A DNA stretch of 64,000 nt, taken from the NCBI RefSeq assembly GCF_011040495.1, contig NZ_CP049040.1:1-64000 (forward strand), in the 5' to 3' direction. Source of the DNA: Pseudohalocynthiibacter aestuariivivens. GTDB taxonomy: Bacteria; Pseudomonadota; Alphaproteobacteria; Rhodobacterales; Rhodobacteraceae. The notes beneath the pieces were generated by a model, which searched no databases, was not told the origin of the DNA, and worked only from the letters and a program-made list of their open reading frames with translations. Positions 35,071-44,689 of this stretch are shown piece by piece. The position numbers and the translations under genes were made by a program. Positions within the stretch are counted from its first letter, which is position 1. Each line of letters begins with the position of its first letter.

Positions 35071-36984
35071 ATGACCAAGACACTTCCCCTTTGGGCTGCG
35101 CTCCTCTTCGGCGTGATCTGCGGCGCCGTCATTGGCACCATCGTGGCCGCCTTCTACCTGACCCTGGCCCTGAAAACCGGGTTTCAGAGTTTCGATATGC
35201 TGGCGCTCTGGAAGGCCAGCGCCGGCACTCGCGCGGCGCACCCCGAAGCTTTCAAAGTGGGCTTCGGTGGCGTCAGCTTCGGAGCCATCGGCCTCGGCGT
35301 GCTCGCGCTGGCCTGGACCTGGAAGAAAGAGCGCGACGACTACGGATCGGCCCATTGGCAGACCAAGGCGGAGCTGAAGAAGAACGACATGTTGGAGGCG
35401 CCGGGCAAGGGCTTCGTATGTGGAAAGCTTGGCGCGCCGACCTCGAAGGCCGAGTTCATTTCCTCGACCACGATCCCGCATGTGATGATGGTCGCGCCGA
35501 CCAGAGCCGGTAAGGGCGTCGGCTTCGTGATCCCGAACCTGTTGAGTTTCGCGGGCTCGGTCGTGGTGCTCGACGTGAAGGGCGAGAACTTCGAGAAGAC
35601 CGCGCGGCTTCGGGCGCTGAGGGGCGACGAGGTTTATCGCTTCAGTCCCTTCGACTGGGCCAATGCCACACATCGTTACAACCCGCTCGCGCGGATCGCC
35701 AAGGCCCCGACGTTCGCGCAGCGTTTCACCGAGGTCTCGATCCTCGCCGACCTCTTCCTCGACAAGGACAACAAGACCCTCGACACCTTCTCCGAGGCTG
35801 GCAAGTCGATCTTTGTCGCGGCCTGTCTACTGGCGATCCAGCGCGGCACGCCGAACCTTGGCGAGGTAAACAAGATCGTTGCAGGGGGCGAATACAAGAA
35901 CGCCCAGTACAAGACCTATGCCGACGAGGCCGAGGAAGACATCCTGCGCGAGCTCTGGACCAATGCCTCGAGCGCCTCGTCGCGGCTGCTGACCTCGAAC
36001 ATCCAGGCGCTGATGACGGCCGGTCTCAAGCAATGGGACAACCCGGCGGTGCGCTCGGCCACCGAGGCGAGTGATTTCGATTTCTCGACCTTCCGCAAGA
36101 CCCCGCAGTCGCTTTACATCGCGGTGTCCGAGGATCACATCGCAACCCTGGCGCCGCTCCTGCGGTTGATGTTCGCCGATCTCATCGCCTCGATCCGCCT
36201 GAACGAGCCGGGCCCGGACGAGCCCTGGCCTGTCATGATGATGATCGACGAATTCCAGCAGATGGGCGCAATGCCCTATCTCGAACGCGCGATCCATTCC
36301 TTGGCAAGCTATGGCGGCCGCGTCGCGATGATCGCGCAGTCTCTGGCTTCGCTCGACCGGATCTACGGGCCCGAGGGCCGCGAAAGCCTCGAGAACGGGG
36401 CAGGGCTGAAGCTCTACATCACGCCTCGCGACCAGCGCACCGTGAAAGAGGTTTCCGCCGCCGTCGGCAGCACCACACGTGAGGCGGTCACCAGGATGTA
36501 TGGCCGCAACAAGGGTTTCCTCGGCGCAACCTCGACCTCCGCGCGTCTGGAAGAACGGCCGCTGCTTTCCGAGACCGAAGCGCGCCTGATGGACCCCGAC
36601 GAGGTCATCATCCTCGCCTCGCCCCAGCACCCTATCAAGGCGAGCCGGATCAAGTATTACGACGATCCGTTCTTCAAGGACATGCTGGCCCGCCAGGAGG
36701 GAAAGCCGTTCCCTTATCCCCCGAGCGTGCAGGGTGTTGGGCCTTGGGGCAGCGAAGGTGTCGAAGAGGCCGGCGCAGACGAGCAGGCGAAACCAGCCGA
36801 ACGCGCGCCTGTCCGGGATCGATCACAGCGGCGCGAGGCGCGGGCGATGAGCGTGATGGCGTTGGAGGCCGGGCGCGGGCAGCCAGAGCCCGAGACGCTC
36901 GAACGGGGAGCCGCCGTGCCGAGAGAATGGGAGGCGGCGCTTGATCGGCAGGAGGATTTCATCGAGGAGCTATTGGGTGGGTGA
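35071..36984 (+). CDS. virD4: Type IV coupling protein VirD4/TraG
   Basis: 637 residues; ATG 35071 follows GAGGGAGG (a GTG at 35062 is in frame). Two N-terminal membrane helices (~8-37 and ~65-85). Walker A is APTRAGKG (142-149) in the typical MVAPTRAGKGVGFVIPNLL setting, Walker B MMIDEF around 393. An all-alpha-domain region lies between them. The C-terminal ~100 residues are charged. It links the relaxosome to the VirB channel and powers DNA export. It is the last plus-strand conjugation gene before the cargo pocket. Confidence 0.95.
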   Translation: MTKTLPLWAALLFGVICGAVIGTIVAAFYLTLALKTGFQSFDMLALWKASAGTRAAHPEAFKVGFGGVSFGAIGLGVLALAWTWKKERDDYGSAHWQTKAELKKNDMLEAPGKGFVCGKLGAPTSKAEFISSTTIPHVMMVAPTRAGKGVGFVIPNLLSFAGSVVVLDVKGENFEKTARLRALRGDEVYRFSPFDWANATHRYNPLARIAKAPTFAQRFTEVSILADLFLDKDNKTLDTFSEAGKSIFVAACLLAIQRGTPNLGEVNKIVAGGEYKNAQYKTYADEAEEDILRELWTNASSASSRLLTSNIQALMTAGLKQWDNPAVRSATEASDFDFSTFRKTPQSLYIAVSEDHIATLAPLLRLMFADLIASIRLNEPGPDEPWPVMMMIDEFQQMGAMPYLERAIHSLASYGGRVAMIAQSLASLDRIYGPEGRESLENGAGLKLYITPRDQRTVKEVSAAVGSTTREAVTRMYGRNKGFLGATSTSARLEERPLLSETEARLMDPDEVIILASPQHPIKASRIKYYDDPFFKDMLARQEGKPFPYPPSVQGVGPWGSEGVEEAGADEQAKPAERAPVRDRSQRREARAMSVMALEAGRGQPEPETLERGAAVPREWEAALDRQEDFIEELLGG

Positions 36985-37052
36985 TGACGTGACGGTCCCT
37001 CTAACCTACAGTGGTTCCGGGAAAATCGTTTTGGTCTGGAAGGTAGTTTGTT

Positions 37053-38453
37053 TTGAGAGTTGAGGCCGCGGAAAATCCAAAGCACGATCCGATCGAAGGT
37101 GTCTCTTTGGACGAAGCTCGCTCGGTTCTTCGGTCCGCGACGCCTGGTGGTGGAATTGGTCTGGAAGAAGTCATTCGCACGTTTGACTGCGACGCGCTTC
37201 GTGCTGATGAGATTCTACGGGCGTTGGCCGTGGCTGGCTACATCGAAACCTCGGATGTCCGAGGACAGCTCCTATTCTGGACACTTACGCCAAATGGCAA
37301 TCGGCTGGCCTTGGAAAAGAAGCGAAAACGTATCGATCCTGAAAAGGTCAATGCTACAGTCCTAGAGCTGATAAACCGTGCCAAGATCATCAATTCGGAC
37401 CCTGATCGTCTGCAACGTATCACCTTGAAGCTATTTGGCAGCGCCTTGCAGGAGCGGGACGACTACGGTGATGTTGATGTTTCCATAACCTATCACCGAC
37501 GCCAGTTGCCAGTGGAAGAACGTGAGCGCATAGAAGCTGCGTTGCGGACACGCCAAAGCGACCACGATCGCCAGACGGTGATGGGACATGTGATGGGGGC
37601 TGAGCAGCAGGACACTCGCGAGATCCAGGCCGCGCTGAAGAAAGGTTTGCCGCACCTTTCGCTAATGCGCGATGATCCTATGGAGCTTGGGACTCCGTTC
37701 CGTTGGCTGGTTGATCACGATATCAACGCGGACGCACCGCGCGGCGTCGCTGAGACCATCTTCAGGCCCAACACGCCATCCCTCTTCGAGCAGACCACAC
37801 GGGAGCTTCCGCAGGTTAGCCTGATGAAGGCGCGCTATCGGGAGATATCCCCGACGACGAAGGTCTCCGTGGAAGGCCTCCACATCGGCATGGAGGATGC
37901 CCCTCGGCTCGAAGAGGCGTTGTGGTCTCCTCGGGTGACATACGAAGGAGACCTAGTTCCGAACGATGCGAGAGACGATCCATGTGTTCGATTCGCGGGG
38001 TTTCAGCACCTTTGCCCAATCTGGAAGGAGCAGATTGGCGGTGTACTGATGCTGAAACGAGCCCTGGAGTGGTGCGATCAGAACAAGGTTTGGCTGCGTG
38101 ATCTCGTACCGATGGTCTCGATTTCACGAGGGAATAGGTGCAACGTTATCCGTCTCGGGGTGGTCGGCCAACTGATCTATTTCGAAGTCGGGCCTACTGT
38201 TCAAAAGGGTAGTTTGATGCCGATTAACCGAACCCGCGTTTCCAAAATCGACCTGGCTGGTGCCTATGCTGTGGCTCGCGCACTATCCAAGATGTACTTT
38301 GAGGCGCGATGCGCGAAGTTGCCAGCCTGTTCCGCGACAATATTCCTTCCCTCGGTTGAACTGGAAAGGATGCCAGATTTTCCGAGTCTGGCCAGAAGTG
38401 GTAATTTAAAGGAGGGCGGATTTGCCGGGCTTGTGAGGGCGGAGCTGAGATAG
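37053..38453 (+). CDS. Winged-helix plus nucleotidyltransferase protein, orphan
   Basis: 466 residues from TTG 37053, 10 nt after GGAAGG; no ATG is near. The N-terminal ~90 residues look like a winged helix (CDALRADEILRALAVAGYIE, then a LTPNGNRLA wing). A polymerase-beta-like nucleotidyltransferase site follows: GS at 129-130 and D140/D142 in FGSALQERDDYGDVDVSI. The remaining 300 residues are not recognised. The gene has no partner, unlike MNT/HEPN or CBASS loci. It lies in the virD4-virB11 cargo pocket. Function unknown; an antiviral or toxin role is possible. Confidence 0.6.
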   Translation: MRVEAAENPKHDPIEGVSLDEARSVLRSATPGGGIGLEEVIRTFDCDALRADEILRALAVAGYIETSDVRGQLLFWTLTPNGNRLALEKKRKRIDPEKVNATVLELINRAKIINSDPDRLQRITLKLFGSALQERDDYGDVDVSITYHRRQLPVEERERIEAALRTRQSDHDRQTVMGHVMGAEQQDTREIQAALKKGLPHLSLMRDDPMELGTPFRWLVDHDINADAPRGVAETIFRPNTPSLFEQTTRELPQVSLMKARYREISPTTKVSVEGLHIGMEDAPRLEEALWSPRVTYEGDLVPNDARDDPCVRFAGFQHLCPIWKEQIGGVLMLKRALEWCDQNKVWLRDLVPMVSISRGNRCNVIRLGVVGQLIYFEVGPTVQKGSLMPINRTRVSKIDLAGAYAVARALSKMYFEARCAKLPACSATIFLPSVELERMPDFPSLARSGNLKEGGFAGLVRAELR

Positions 38454-38618
38454 GTGGCACGCTATAGATTGCGAAACAAACACCGCATTCCTATTTTTCA
38501 GTAATGGCCATCATCTCTCAACCCAAATGAAAAGCAGCGCTCTCTACGGTAATCCCCCCTAAAATTAGTGGTGTTCAAAAGTAGAATTTTCTCGGCAAGA
38601 TATCTGAGGAGATTTACG

Positions 38619-38885
38619 ATGAAGAACGGACGATTTAGCGATGCGCAGATCATGGCTGTGTTGAAGCAGGCGGAGGGCGGTGTGCCGATCTCTGAGCTTT
38701 GCCGGGAGCATGGGATGAGCAGTGCCAGCTTTTACAAATGGCGGGCCAAATTTGGCGGTATGGACGCGTCACTCATCGCAGAGATGAAGGACATGGCCGA
38801 GCAGAACCGCCGCCTCAAGAAGATGTATGCGGAGATGAGCATGCAGAATGAGTTGCTCAAGGAAGCCCTCGGAAAAAAGTCTTGA
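38619..38885 (+). CDS. IS3-family OrfA
   Basis: 88 residues from ATG 38619. HTH with MKNGRFSDAQIMAVLKQAE and the SELCREHGMSSASFYKWR helix, then a leucine-zipper tail ending LLKEALGKKS. The A6G slippery run at 38873-38879 near its end is the classical -1 frameshift site for making the OrfAB transposase. Confidence 0.9.
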   Translation: MKNGRFSDAQIMAVLKQAEGGVPISELCREHGMSSASFYKWRAKFGGMDASLIAEMKDMAEQNRRLKKMYAEMSMQNELLKEALGKKS

Positions 38886-39547
38886 GGCCGTCTCATCGAC
38901 GAGAGATGGCCATGAAGGTGGTGGCGGTGCATGGGGTCAGTGTCGCGCTGGCGTGCCGCACGTTCCAGATCAGTGAGACCTGCTATCGCTACAGTCCAAC
39001 GCTGAGCACCGAGAACGAGGAGATCGCCGATTGGTTGGAACGTCTGACGGCAAACAAGCGCACCTAGGGCTTTGGCCTGTGCTTTCTGTATCTGCGCAAC
39101 GTGCAGGGCTATGGTTGGAACCATAAACGCGTGTACCGGATTTACTGCGAACTGGAGCTTAATCTACGGATCAAACCCAAGAAACGGCTGAAACGCGACA
39201 AGCCAGAACCGCTGGCTGTGCCTGACAAGCCAAATGAGACGTGGTCGATGGATTTTATGGCCGATCAGCTCTCTGACGGCCGGTCGATCCGGACACTGAA
39301 CGTCCTGGATGACTTTAATCGCGAGGGCCTTTGCATCGAAGTCGACTTCTCATTGCCAGCCGAGCGCGTGGTGCGGAGTCTGAACCAGATCATCGAATGG
39401 CGTGGAAAGCCCAAGGCTGTTCGTATCGATAATGGACCCGAATATGTCAGTGGAAAGCTCATGGAATGGGCCGAAAAACAAGGCGTTAGGCTGGAATACA
39501 TCCAACCCGGAAAGCCCCAACAGAACGCCTATATCGAACGCTACAAC
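38882..39547 (+). pseudogene. IS3-family OrfB, broken by amber stop and IS66
   Basis: The -1 frame relative to orfA encodes the integrase region: SHRREMAMKVVAVHGVSV, then TAG at 39065-39067 where homologues read through toward GFGLCFLYLRN. The frame resumes through WSMDFMADQL (first Asp), VRIDNGPEYVS (second Asp) and QQNAYIERYN, where IS66 starts. The catalytic Glu is kept but the C-terminus is lost. Confidence 0.85.
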
Positions 39548-39631
39548 GTAAGCGGTGCGCCGCCCCCACACTTACGGGATAGCGCCTGATCTGCGATTCA
39601 GAGGCTTCTTTGTTTTGTGGGGAGTTTCTCG

Positions 39632-40018
39632 ATGGGAGCTACAAGCGAGTTTCTGGCAAGGGTGCCGCGCCGTGCGGACGGTAAGCGGAATTGGCCGTCT
39701 GAGTTGAAGGCTCGGATCGTGGCGGAGACGTTGATTGAAGGCGAGACAGTCAACGCGGTTGCGAAGCGGTATGAGTTGATCCCCAGCACTGTGTCTGATT
39801 GGCGGCGCATGGCGCGACAGGGCAAACTGGTTTTGCCCAATTTGGACGGCATGGATTTTGTGCCTGTTGAGATTGAGACGCCTGCACCTGCGGTCCAGCC
39901 TCTGGCGGCGACATCCTCCGGCACGATTGATGTGATCAAAGGCGATGTCACCATTCGTCTTGATTCCGCGACGCCAGCGGCGCGGATCGGCGAGATCGCG
40001 CGGGCTTTGGCAACGTGA
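39632..40018 (+). CDS. tnpA: IS66 TnpA, HTH protein
   Basis: 128 residues from ATG 39632 (a GTG at 39617 is in frame). Contains the HTH core KRNWPSELKARIVAETL and AVAKRYELIPSTVSDWRR. Its stop overlaps the start of tnpB by 4 nt. It is required with TnpB for IS66 transposition. Confidence 0.9.
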   Translation: MGATSEFLARVPRRADGKRNWPSELKARIVAETLIEGETVNAVAKRYELIPSTVSDWRRMARQGKLVLPNLDGMDFVPVEIETPAPAVQPLAATSSGTIDVIKGDVTIRLDSATPAARIGEIARALAT

Positions 40019-40368
40019 TCACGCCATCCCACAAGGTGCGGATTTTTGTGGCCAGCGATCCTGTGGACTTCCGCAAAGGTCATGACGGGCTGGCCGCCTT
40101 GGTGCAAAGCCAATTGCGCCAAAAGCCTTTTGATGGGTCGGTCTATGTCTTCCGGGCCAAGCGGGCGGATCGGCTGAAGATGATCTATTGGGACGGCAGC
40201 GGTCTGGTGATGGCGTATAAGCGGCTTGAAGATAACAGCTTTAAATGGCCTGCAATCAAGAATGGGGTGATGCGCCTGGAACCTGCCCAGTTTGAAGCGC
40301 TGTTCGCGGGTTTGGATTGGCGGCGTGTACGGCCTTTGGAGGTGGCGGCTCCTGCTGCGGCGGAGTGA
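40015..40368 (+). CDS. tnpB: IS66 TnpB
   Basis: 117 residues from the GTG overlapping tnpA's stop. Canonical motifs are VRIFVASDPVDFRKGHDGL and LKMIYWDGSGLVMAYKRLE. Exact biochemical role in transposition unknown. Confidence 0.93.
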   Translation: MITPSHKVRIFVASDPVDFRKGHDGLAALVQSQLRQKPFDGSVYVFRAKRADRLKMIYWDGSGLVMAYKRLEDNSFKWPAIKNGVMRLEPAQFEALFAGLDWRRVRPLEVAAPAAAE

Positions 40369-40423
40369 CTCACTGGCACGTTTGCACGGGCCATTCTGCC
40401 CTTGTTTTGTTATGGGAACAGGC

Positions 40424-41935
40424 ATGACTGTGCCTGACAAATTGCCCGATGATATCGCCGAACTGAAGGCGATTATCCGTGCGCAGCAGGATCAGAATGC
40501 GCGGCTTGAGGCCTTGGTTGCCTCCTTCAAGAAGGCACTGTTTGGTGCCAAATCCGAGAAGATCGATCCGGCCCAATACGAGTTGGAACTCGAAGACATC
40601 GAGACGGCCATCGCACAGGTGAAAGCCGAGATTGATGCGGATGAGCGCACCGCGCCCGTGCGGCCAGCAAAGCCGCGTCAGAGCAATCGTGGTTCACTGC
40701 CCAAGCATCTGGAGCGGGTGGAAGTGATCATTGAACCTGATGTCTTCTGCGCCTGCGGCGCCGAGCGTCATGTCATTGGCGAGGATGTCAGCGAAAGGCT
40801 GGACATTATCCCTGCCCAGTTCCGCGTGATTGTTACCCGGCGACCCAAATACGCCTGCCGCTCCTGTGAGGGTGGGATCACCCAAGCTCCGGCACTGGCC
40901 CACATCATTGCAGGCGGCATGCCAACCGAGGCCACGCTGGCGCATGTATTGGTCTCTAAATACGCTGATCACTTGCCGCTCTATCGACAAGCACAGATTT
41001 ACAGCCGTCAAGGCATTAATCTGGATCGCTCGACCTTGGCCGCATGGGTGGGCAAATCGGCGTTCGAATTGACCCCCATTTATGATGCCCTGATGGCCGA
41101 TCTGAAGCACTCGACCAAGCTCTTCATGGATGAGACGCCCGCGCCGGTTCTGGCACCTGGGCGCAAACGCACCAAAACAGGATACTTCTGGGCCCTTGCC
41201 CGCGATGACAGGCCTTGGGGTGGTGATGATCCCCCCGGTGTCGCCTTCACATATGCACCGGGGCGATCCGGTCAGCATGCAGAAGATATTTTGAAAAGCT
41301 TCAGCGGCACCCTGCAGGTCGATGGCTATGCTGGTTACAACCGCCTGCTGAAACGGCCTGCTCAGGATGTGACACTGGCTTATTGCTGGGCGCATGCCCG
41401 CCGCAAGCTGCATGATGTTACCCAATCTGGCGCGGCACCAATCGCGCAGGAAGGCTTGGCGCAAATCCAGGCGCTCTATCGCATCGAAAAAGATCTGCGC
41501 GGTCAGACTGCCGAGCAACGGCTCGCCGCGCGACAGGACCGCTCAAAACCCATCATCGACGCCTTCGAGCTATGGCTTGTCCAAAACCGCGCCCGCGTCT
41601 CAGCAAAATCGCCGACCGGTGAGGCCCTGAAATACATCGCCAAATACTGGGATGGGCTGATCCTGTTCCTCAGCGATGGTCGCATCGAACTGGATTCCAA
41701 TGCCGTCGAGCGGACGATCCGTCCAATTGCGCTCAACCGCAAAAACGCGCTCTTCGCCGGGCACGACGCTGGGGCGCAAAACTGGGCCGTCATCGCCTCC
41801 CTGATCGAAACCTGCAAACTCAACGAGATCGAACCTCACGGCTATCTGTCAGCTGTTCTCACCGCCATCGCCGAAGGACACAAGCAAACGGACATCAACA
41901 AACTGCTGCCCTGGAATTACGTCAGACCCGTGTGA
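40424..41935 (+). CDS. tnpC: IS66 TnpC, DDE transposase
   Basis: 503 residues from ATG 40424. A coiled-coil start (LPDDIAELKAIIRAQQDQN), a zinc-binding region (CACGAERH...YACRSCEGG), the DDE core with FMDETPAPVL, LQVDGYAGYN, and the C-terminal SNAVERTIRPIALNRKNALF region. Complete. Confidence 0.94.
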   Translation: MTVPDKLPDDIAELKAIIRAQQDQNARLEALVASFKKALFGAKSEKIDPAQYELELEDIETAIAQVKAEIDADERTAPVRPAKPRQSNRGSLPKHLERVEVIIEPDVFCACGAERHVIGEDVSERLDIIPAQFRVIVTRRPKYACRSCEGGITQAPALAHIIAGGMPTEATLAHVLVSKYADHLPLYRQAQIYSRQGINLDRSTLAAWVGKSAFELTPIYDALMADLKHSTKLFMDETPAPVLAPGRKRTKTGYFWALARDDRPWGGDDPPGVAFTYAPGRSGQHAEDILKSFSGTLQVDGYAGYNRLLKRPAQDVTLAYCWAHARRKLHDVTQSGAAPIAQEGLAQIQALYRIEKDLRGQTAEQRLAARQDRSKPIIDAFELWLVQNRARVSAKSPTGEALKYIAKYWDGLILFLSDGRIELDSNAVERTIRPIALNRKNALFAGHDAGAQNWAVIASLIETCKLNEIEPHGYLSAVLTAIAEGHKQTDINKLLPWNYVRPV

Positions 41936-41951
41936 CCAGCGCACCGCTTAC

Positions 41952-42338
41952 CGCCAAGTCGACACCGCTGCGCAAAATTCCGAGCCGCCATGGGCGGTCA
42001 AAAAGACCCGCCGGAAGACCGAACGCAAGTCGCCAAGGCAACCGGAAATCGCACTTGAGCCGGTCGAGTGGACCGAGGAGGAAGCGGCTGGGTTGGTGCA
42101 GGCCTATGGCGTTTCGCTGAGCGAACCGTTGCGATTTAAAATCAACCTCTGTGACGATGGGTCGGTGATTACCAAGGATGGGGAAGTCATTGGCACTTGG
42201 ACGATGGATGAAAACGCCCATCCCTCCTTCTTTCCTGACGGCGCGACCGAGCCCCTCATCTTTGATGTCTTCTTCGGCCTGCTATGTCAGCGTGTTGCCG
42301 AGTGGTATGAAGCTGAAACGGGTGACAAGATTGGGTAG
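41952..42338 (+). pseudogene. C-terminal remnant of an unknown gene, 5' cut by IS66
   Basis: An open frame enters directly from the IS66 right end and runs 128 residues to a stop at 42338. It has a basic Lys/Arg segment, then EPVEWTEEEAAGLVQAYG and a C-terminal domain ending YEAETGDKIG. The likely start codon was lost; a TTG at 42093 could only make a short product. No family recognised. It does not match the IS3 orfB sequence on the left of IS66. Confidence 0.45.
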
Positions 42339-42353
42339 TTTTGCCAAGCTGCT

Positions 42354-44201
42354 CTATGACACGGGGAACAATCCAAATCGACCTTCGTCCTCCATGCCTG
42401 AAAAATGTTCGACGCGGTCGCCCAACTCGACATCCGATGGGGGGTCTGTGTTCTCGACAACAATCACTTGCCGATCAGATTCAAGTTGCAGGAGATATCG
42501 ATAGAAGTTTCCGTTCAGATTGGTGGCACTCAGGTCATCGTCGGCGCTTTCCGGTTCTTTGTACGACAATAACGGCGAGTCGAGTATGACAAACCCAGGG
42601 TGCGGTTTGTCTTGTGACGCACAGAATTCAAGAAGTGAGATCGAAAAAGCAGCTTGAGTGATCGCTCGGAGTCCCTTTCCGTATGATGTGCGGGCCTTCC
42701 CTGAGATCACCAGGTCTTTGACCAGCAAATCGAAATGCACGCGGTCGCTTCCCGGAAAGGCCCAGCTCTTCAAAGTTTTTTCGACCAACTCGGAGAAAGG
42801 CGCAACCATGGTGTCGGTAAGGCGAGATACTGAAGTGGTGGTCTCTCCCGATGAACTACCCACCTGTTCTAGTTGTGATTTGCGTGCCAGCAGATCCTGC
42901 ATCGTATCGAACAGCCCCAAGGCTTCTCGGACATTTGCACCTTTGTCTGCAAGTTCCTTGTAGGAAGCTCGTTGTTTTCGGAGATCAGGGGCAACTACTT
43001 GCTGCAGTTCAGTTTCCCGTTCTCGAAGTCTTGCCTCAATACCCGGCAAAGCGCCTTCAAGCCGACGTTGTTCCTTTTCTAAAGAGGCGATCGTCTCTTC
43101 CAACTCCCCGGCCCGGCGGTCGATTTTCTTGATTTCAGATGTTGCTGCAGAAGTCACGCGAGACACATCACCTGCACAAACGTCGGTCTTGTGAAATTCG
43201 GCGGACGAACCACAAACTGGGCAAACATTGGCATCGATCGTTGCGATAATGCTGCCCGCCTCCTGAATGCTCAAAAGGCGTTCCATATCCGACCGGTAAT
43301 GTTCTCTCAGAAGTTGGAAGCGCACTAGAAGCGTTGCGACTTCGGCGTGGCGATTTCGGTTGTCTTCGCGGCGTTTCATTAAACTGCGGCGGTCAGTGGA
43401 TATGCGCTTGTAATATTCCTCAGTAACGGAAAGCTGGTTCGAGCGCTCTGCCATGGCTGCAGAAAGGCGGTCTTCCTGCGCTTCCAGGTCGTCCTTGTTG
43501 CCGGAGAGCTCCTTAATACGCCGTTCTGTGCCGCCTATTAGCTGATCTAGTAGCTCAAGCTGCGCTTCTCGCTTCTGCTCTTCCGGAGATTTCTGAGAGA
43601 TTGCTGTCAAAGCGGAATCGTCGAGCCCAGTTAGCAACAATCTGAACACAGACGTGTTTGCTGTGTCGGCGGTATAGTTGCCATCCGAAAGCGGCGACCT
43701 CTTCTGTATGATCTCTTCCTCGTTGACGATGCACAGGCGAGCGAGATTCCTGAAGCTCAGGTTCTGAGTTTCATCTTTTTGGTTTTTCTTTATTTTTCTG
43801 TCGGACAGTCCGATTTTATCCAGCAGAAACGCCGACAGGTTCTCAGTGTCTTTTGCGCTGTGAACATCACCCAATGCTCGGCCCGGCCCATCGGGCAGGG
43901 TATCGGAAAACAGACCATCAAAGACCTCGAATGCCCCTCCAGACATGCTTCGGGCAATGGTGAAGTTCTCATCACCAGATGAAACCGCCAAAAGAATGCG
44001 GTCATACCCATTGGATTCTTTGAAGTCGGTTAGTGGACCCTTCGCACCAAGCATGAAGTCGATGGTTTCAACGATGAAGGATTTCCCGGTATCCGATGCA
44101 CCATAGATAACATTCAAGCCTGCGTTGAATGTGACAATGGCCGGTACTTTATCGGGGCCATGGAAAGCAAGGCTTTCGATTTGAATCCCGCGATAGGTCA
44201 T
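42354..44201 (-). CDS. SMC-like ABC ATPase of an ABC-three-component (Lamassu-like) defence system
   Basis: 615 residues. Walker A GASDTGKS at 34-41, a long coiled coil (~200-460) with a zinc-hook CPVC at 327-330, an ABC-signature-like SYGKGLRAI at 506-514, and Walker B VILDSP at ~538-543. Its ATG overlaps the middle-component stop (ATGA). ABC-3C/Lamassu ATPases sense foreign nucleic-acid ends or structures and license the effector. It is the last gene of a three-gene minus-strand operon. Confidence 0.85.
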   Translation of the reverse strand: MTYRGIQIESLAFHGPDKVPAIVTFNAGLNVIYGASDTGKSFIVETIDFMLGAKGPLTDFKESNGYDRILLAVSSGDENFTIARSMSGGAFEVFDGLFSDTLPDGPGRALGDVHSAKDTENLSAFLLDKIGLSDRKIKKNQKDETQNLSFRNLARLCIVNEEEIIQKRSPLSDGNYTADTANTSVFRLLLTGLDDSALTAISQKSPEEQKREAQLELLDQLIGGTERRIKELSGNKDDLEAQEDRLSAAMAERSNQLSVTEEYYKRISTDRRSLMKRREDNRNRHAEVATLLVRFQLLREHYRSDMERLLSIQEAGSIIATIDANVCPVCGSSAEFHKTDVCAGDVSRVTSAATSEIKKIDRRAGELEETIASLEKEQRRLEGALPGIEARLRERETELQQVVAPDLRKQRASYKELADKGANVREALGLFDTMQDLLARKSQLEQVGSSSGETTTSVSRLTDTMVAPFSELVEKTLKSWAFPGSDRVHFDLLVKDLVISGKARTSYGKGLRAITQAAFSISLLEFCASQDKPHPGFVILDSPLLSYKEPESADDDLSATNLNGNFYRYLLQLESDRQVIVVENTDPPSDVELGDRVEHFSGMEDEGRFGLFPVS

Positions 44202-44689
44202 TCGGAACCTGTGAAATCGTCTTGGAATTCGGCGACCCAGTCATCCAAGAGCTCAGACATCAACGTGTCGAATTGAGTTTCATTGTACTCTTCGAAGTAC
44301 TGGGCGACCCATTTGGCACGATCGAGCAAGCGCTGCGCGTACGATGTGGTCAGTGCTTCAACAAAGAAGGAGGAATACTCCCCTGCACGGTAGTAGATCC
44401 CTTGGTCGGTAATTGAACGCTCAACAAGTTCGCGAGACATGAGTAGATCCAGTGCCGCGTAAACCGCCTTTCTCCTAACCTGTGTCACCGGTGTGGTGAT
44501 CGGCGTCGATGGATGCAGATCTTCGGGACCATCCAGCAAACTTGTTCTGACGACCAGGTAGTCGAGAGCAGTGAGCCGCTGAATGTCGAGCTCCCGCGGA
44601 AAACTTGCGTGCAGGGCCATAACTGCCCGTAACCCGGTCTCAAGCGCGCCGTTGAATGGTGATCGGTTCAGGCTGTCTACTTTTTCCAT
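44198..44689 (-). CDS. ABC-three-component system middle component (MC2-like)
   Basis: 163 residues from MEKVDSLN (44689). A further in-frame ATG at 44722 lies inside the effector gene. The pattern RSPFNGALETGLRAVMAL, FPRELDIQRLTALDYLVV, GPEDLHPSTPI and RRKAVYAALDLLMSREL closely follows ABC-3C middle component type 2, a small winged-helix protein bridging ATPase and effector. Overlaps the effector gene by 13 nt and the ATPase gene by 4 nt. Confidence 0.82.
   Translation of the reverse strand: MEKVDSLNRSPFNGALETGLRAVMALHASFPRELDIQRLTALDYLVVRTSLLDGPEDLHPSTPITTPVTQVRRKAVYAALDLLMSRELVERSITDQGIYYRAGEYSSFFVEALTTSYAQRLLDRAKWVAQYFEEYNETQFDTLMSELLDDWVAEFQDDFTGSE

Larger units (their letters stand above)
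38553..39547 (+). mobile_element. IS3-family element, truncated at its right end by IS66
   Basis: The left end is near 38553 (AATCCCCCCTAAAATTAG), with orfA at 38619. orfB is interrupted by an amber codon and then cut off at 39547, where IS66 begins, so the element has lost its right end and cannot transpose on its own. Confidence 0.75.
39548..41951 (+). mobile_element. IS66-family element, 2404 bp
   Basis: Both ends carry GTAAGCGGTGCGC as inverted repeats (left 39548, right ending 41951). Three genes, tnpA, tnpB and tnpC, appear intact. The flanks (GCTACAAC left, CGCCAAGT right) are not the 8-bp duplication expected of IS66, so one side has been altered by deletion or recombination. Confidence 0.93.
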
